A DNA stretch of 64,000 nt from the NCBI GenBank assembly GCA_028532815.1, contig JAQQAS010000052.1:1-64000 (forward strand), read 5' to 3'. The notes under the pieces were generated by a model. The model saw only the letters and a list, made by a program, of their open reading frames with translations. It was not told the origin of the DNA and did not search any database. Numbering within the stretch: position 1 is the stretch's first letter; each line of letters begins with the position of its first letter. This DNA comes from Pleomorphochaeta sp. GTDB lineage: Bacteria > Spirochaetota > Spirochaetia > Sphaerochaetales > Sphaerochaetaceae. Both the position numbers and the translations under genes were made by a program. This document shows, in pieces, positions 63,228 through 64,000 of the stretch.

Positions 63228-63249
63228 TAATTGTTTTAACTGACTTATA

Positions 63250-63272
63250 AGGCCCACTTTTAGTGGGTCTTT
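63250..63272 (+). terminator. Terminator after the 5'-nucleotidase gene
   Basis: GGCCCACT / AGTGGGTC with a TTT loop, then TTTATTTTT. Confidence 0.8.
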
Positions 63273-63394
63273 ATTTTTCAAAAAAAATAAAAAATATTTT
63301 TTTTCTTAACATAATGTAAGTAACGTAGAATCGTAACTTACAAATATAGGTAACAAAAAAGTAGCCAAAAAAGAGAAAAATTAATAAAATTGTA

Positions 63395-63423
63395 TTGACA
63401 GAAATGGTGCAATATTGTAATGT
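63395..63423 (+). promoter_or_regulatory. tRNA-Asn promoter
   Basis: TTGACA-N17-TAATGT, 22 bases before the tRNA. Confidence 0.75.
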
Positions 63424-63445
63424 ACCAATCGTTCCAATTACTTAA

Positions 63446-63518
<73 letters not shown>

Positions 63519-63527
63519 CTTAAACTT

Positions 63528-63556
63528 GCTCCCAATGTTTTCGGGAGCTTTTTATT
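63528..63556 (+). terminator. Terminator after tRNA-Asn
   Basis: GCTCCC / GGGAGC with a 9-nt loop, then TTTTTATTTG. Confidence 0.85.
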
Positions 63557-63659
63557 TGCTCTAGGTATGAGAGCTAGCACATACCCTAGTAGTTGAGTTT
63601 TAAAAATGCTGTTTTAAGATAAAAGCTATTAGAAGAAAACTTTCTTAAAGGAATTGACT

Positions 63660-64000
63660 ATGGCAACAAGAAGAGGCCCACGTTTTAAAGAATGTCGTAG
63701 ATTAGGTGTGAATGCTTGTGGTCACCCTAAGGCTATGGATCGCGCAAACGCTCCTGCTTTTCGAAAGAAACACAAAGTATCCGACTATGGTATGCAACTA
63801 GCTGAAAAGCAAAAAGTTAAAGCATATTACGGTATCTTTGAAAAGCAGTTACGTAATTACTATGCTCAAGCAAGTAGATCTGAACAAAGAACTGGTGATG
63901 CTTTAATTACTACACTAGAATGTCGTTTAGACAATCTTGTTTATCGTATTGGATTTGGTAACTCAATTAGACTTTCACGTCAATTGGTTTCCCACGGTCA
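63660..64000 (+). CDS. rpsD: 30S ribosomal protein S4 (uS4), 5' part
   Basis: Begins [28 protein letters not shown] and continues with [16 protein letters not shown] ... [12 protein letters not shown] ... [12 protein letters not shown], the S4 RNA-binding domain; about 113 codons lie inside the window and the gene runs off its right edge. AAAGGA ribosome site. S4 nucleates 30S assembly. It stands alone rather than beside rpsK/rpoA at its 5' side. CGT codons are frequent. Confidence 0.96.
   Translation, partial: MATRRGPRFKECRRLGVNACGHPKAMDRANAPAFRKKHKVSDYGMQLAEKQKVKAYYGIFEKQLRNYYAQASRSEQRTGDALITTLECRLDNLVYRIGFGNSIRLSRQLVSHG

Overview
The window is AT-rich bacterial chromosome (clearly below 35 % GC by eye) from what looks like a spirochaete, probably a Treponema/Sphaerochaeta-type member of the Spirochaetota. 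Evidence: the gene order spoVG - tRNA-Gln - rplY(ctc) - pth - tilS - ftsH - lepA; many lipoproteins with spirochaete-style loose lipoboxes; substrate-binding proteins whose signal peptides end in F-A-Q-G-type motifs followed by T-x-E; a class II desulfoferrodoxin; and dependence on scavenging (BioY, B12 uptake, acyl-CoA synthetase). I see no rRNA, transposase, integrase, prophage or CRISPR array, so this is mostly core chromosome with a few accessory islands.

Layout. 1-1.2 kb: the 3' part of a HerA/FtsK-like ATPase with an in-frame 12-bp tandem repeat, the only clearly defence-like, possibly mobile locus. 1.4-7.6 kb: a MATE exporter behind a leader terminator, cysE, a divergent bioY/birA pair sharing a BirA operator, argS. 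8.1-9.9 kb: a VWA lipoprotein and a self-regulating orphan TetR. 10.1-13.8 kb: the rplU-rpmA-obg-nadD-yqeK-lipoprotein-rsfS ribosome-assembly operon. 14-19 kb: six consecutive lipoprotein genes (four LPP20-like, one LpoB-like, one COG3014-like). 19-22.4 kb: an ABC importer of the TrpX type and a hyper-acidic 104-aa protein. 22.7-31.3 kb: lipoprotein phosphatase, AraC regulator, outer-membrane barrel, another lipoprotein, a CpsB-type phosphatase, an RloA/RloB-like pair with eroded catalytic motifs, and a lipase-like hydrolase. 31.3-34.1 kb: btuFCD-type B12 importer under a cobalamin riboswitch. 34.3-40.9 kb: gltX-glyS-tyrS followed by an SsuA/NMT1-type importer. 41-50.6 kb: Na+/solute symporter, desulfoferrodoxin, secreted Ser/Thr-rich protein, gdhA, mtnA plus MTA/SAH deaminase, acyl-CoA synthetase, HAD phosphatase. 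50.7-60.8 kb: SMUG1-type uracil-DNA glycosylase, ispE, spoVG, tRNA-Gln, rplY, pth, tilS, ftsH, lepA, galM, yidD. 60.9-64 kb: an unlisted 56-aa basic protein that looks ribosomal, a 5'-nucleotidase lipoprotein, tRNA-Asn and the start of rpsD.

The two strongest leads for something undescribed are (i) the RloA/RloB-like pair at 28467-30359, in which both partners keep their family architecture but appear to have lost the residues used for catalysis, suggesting a domesticated defence module; and (ii) the six-gene lipoprotein operon at 13972-19001. A third, regulatory, observation is a recurring leaderless design: four genes have a sigma70-type promoter whose -10 hexamer lies exactly six bases before the ATG, with no Shine-Dalgarno. 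All family assignments are from motif reading only; no database search was run.
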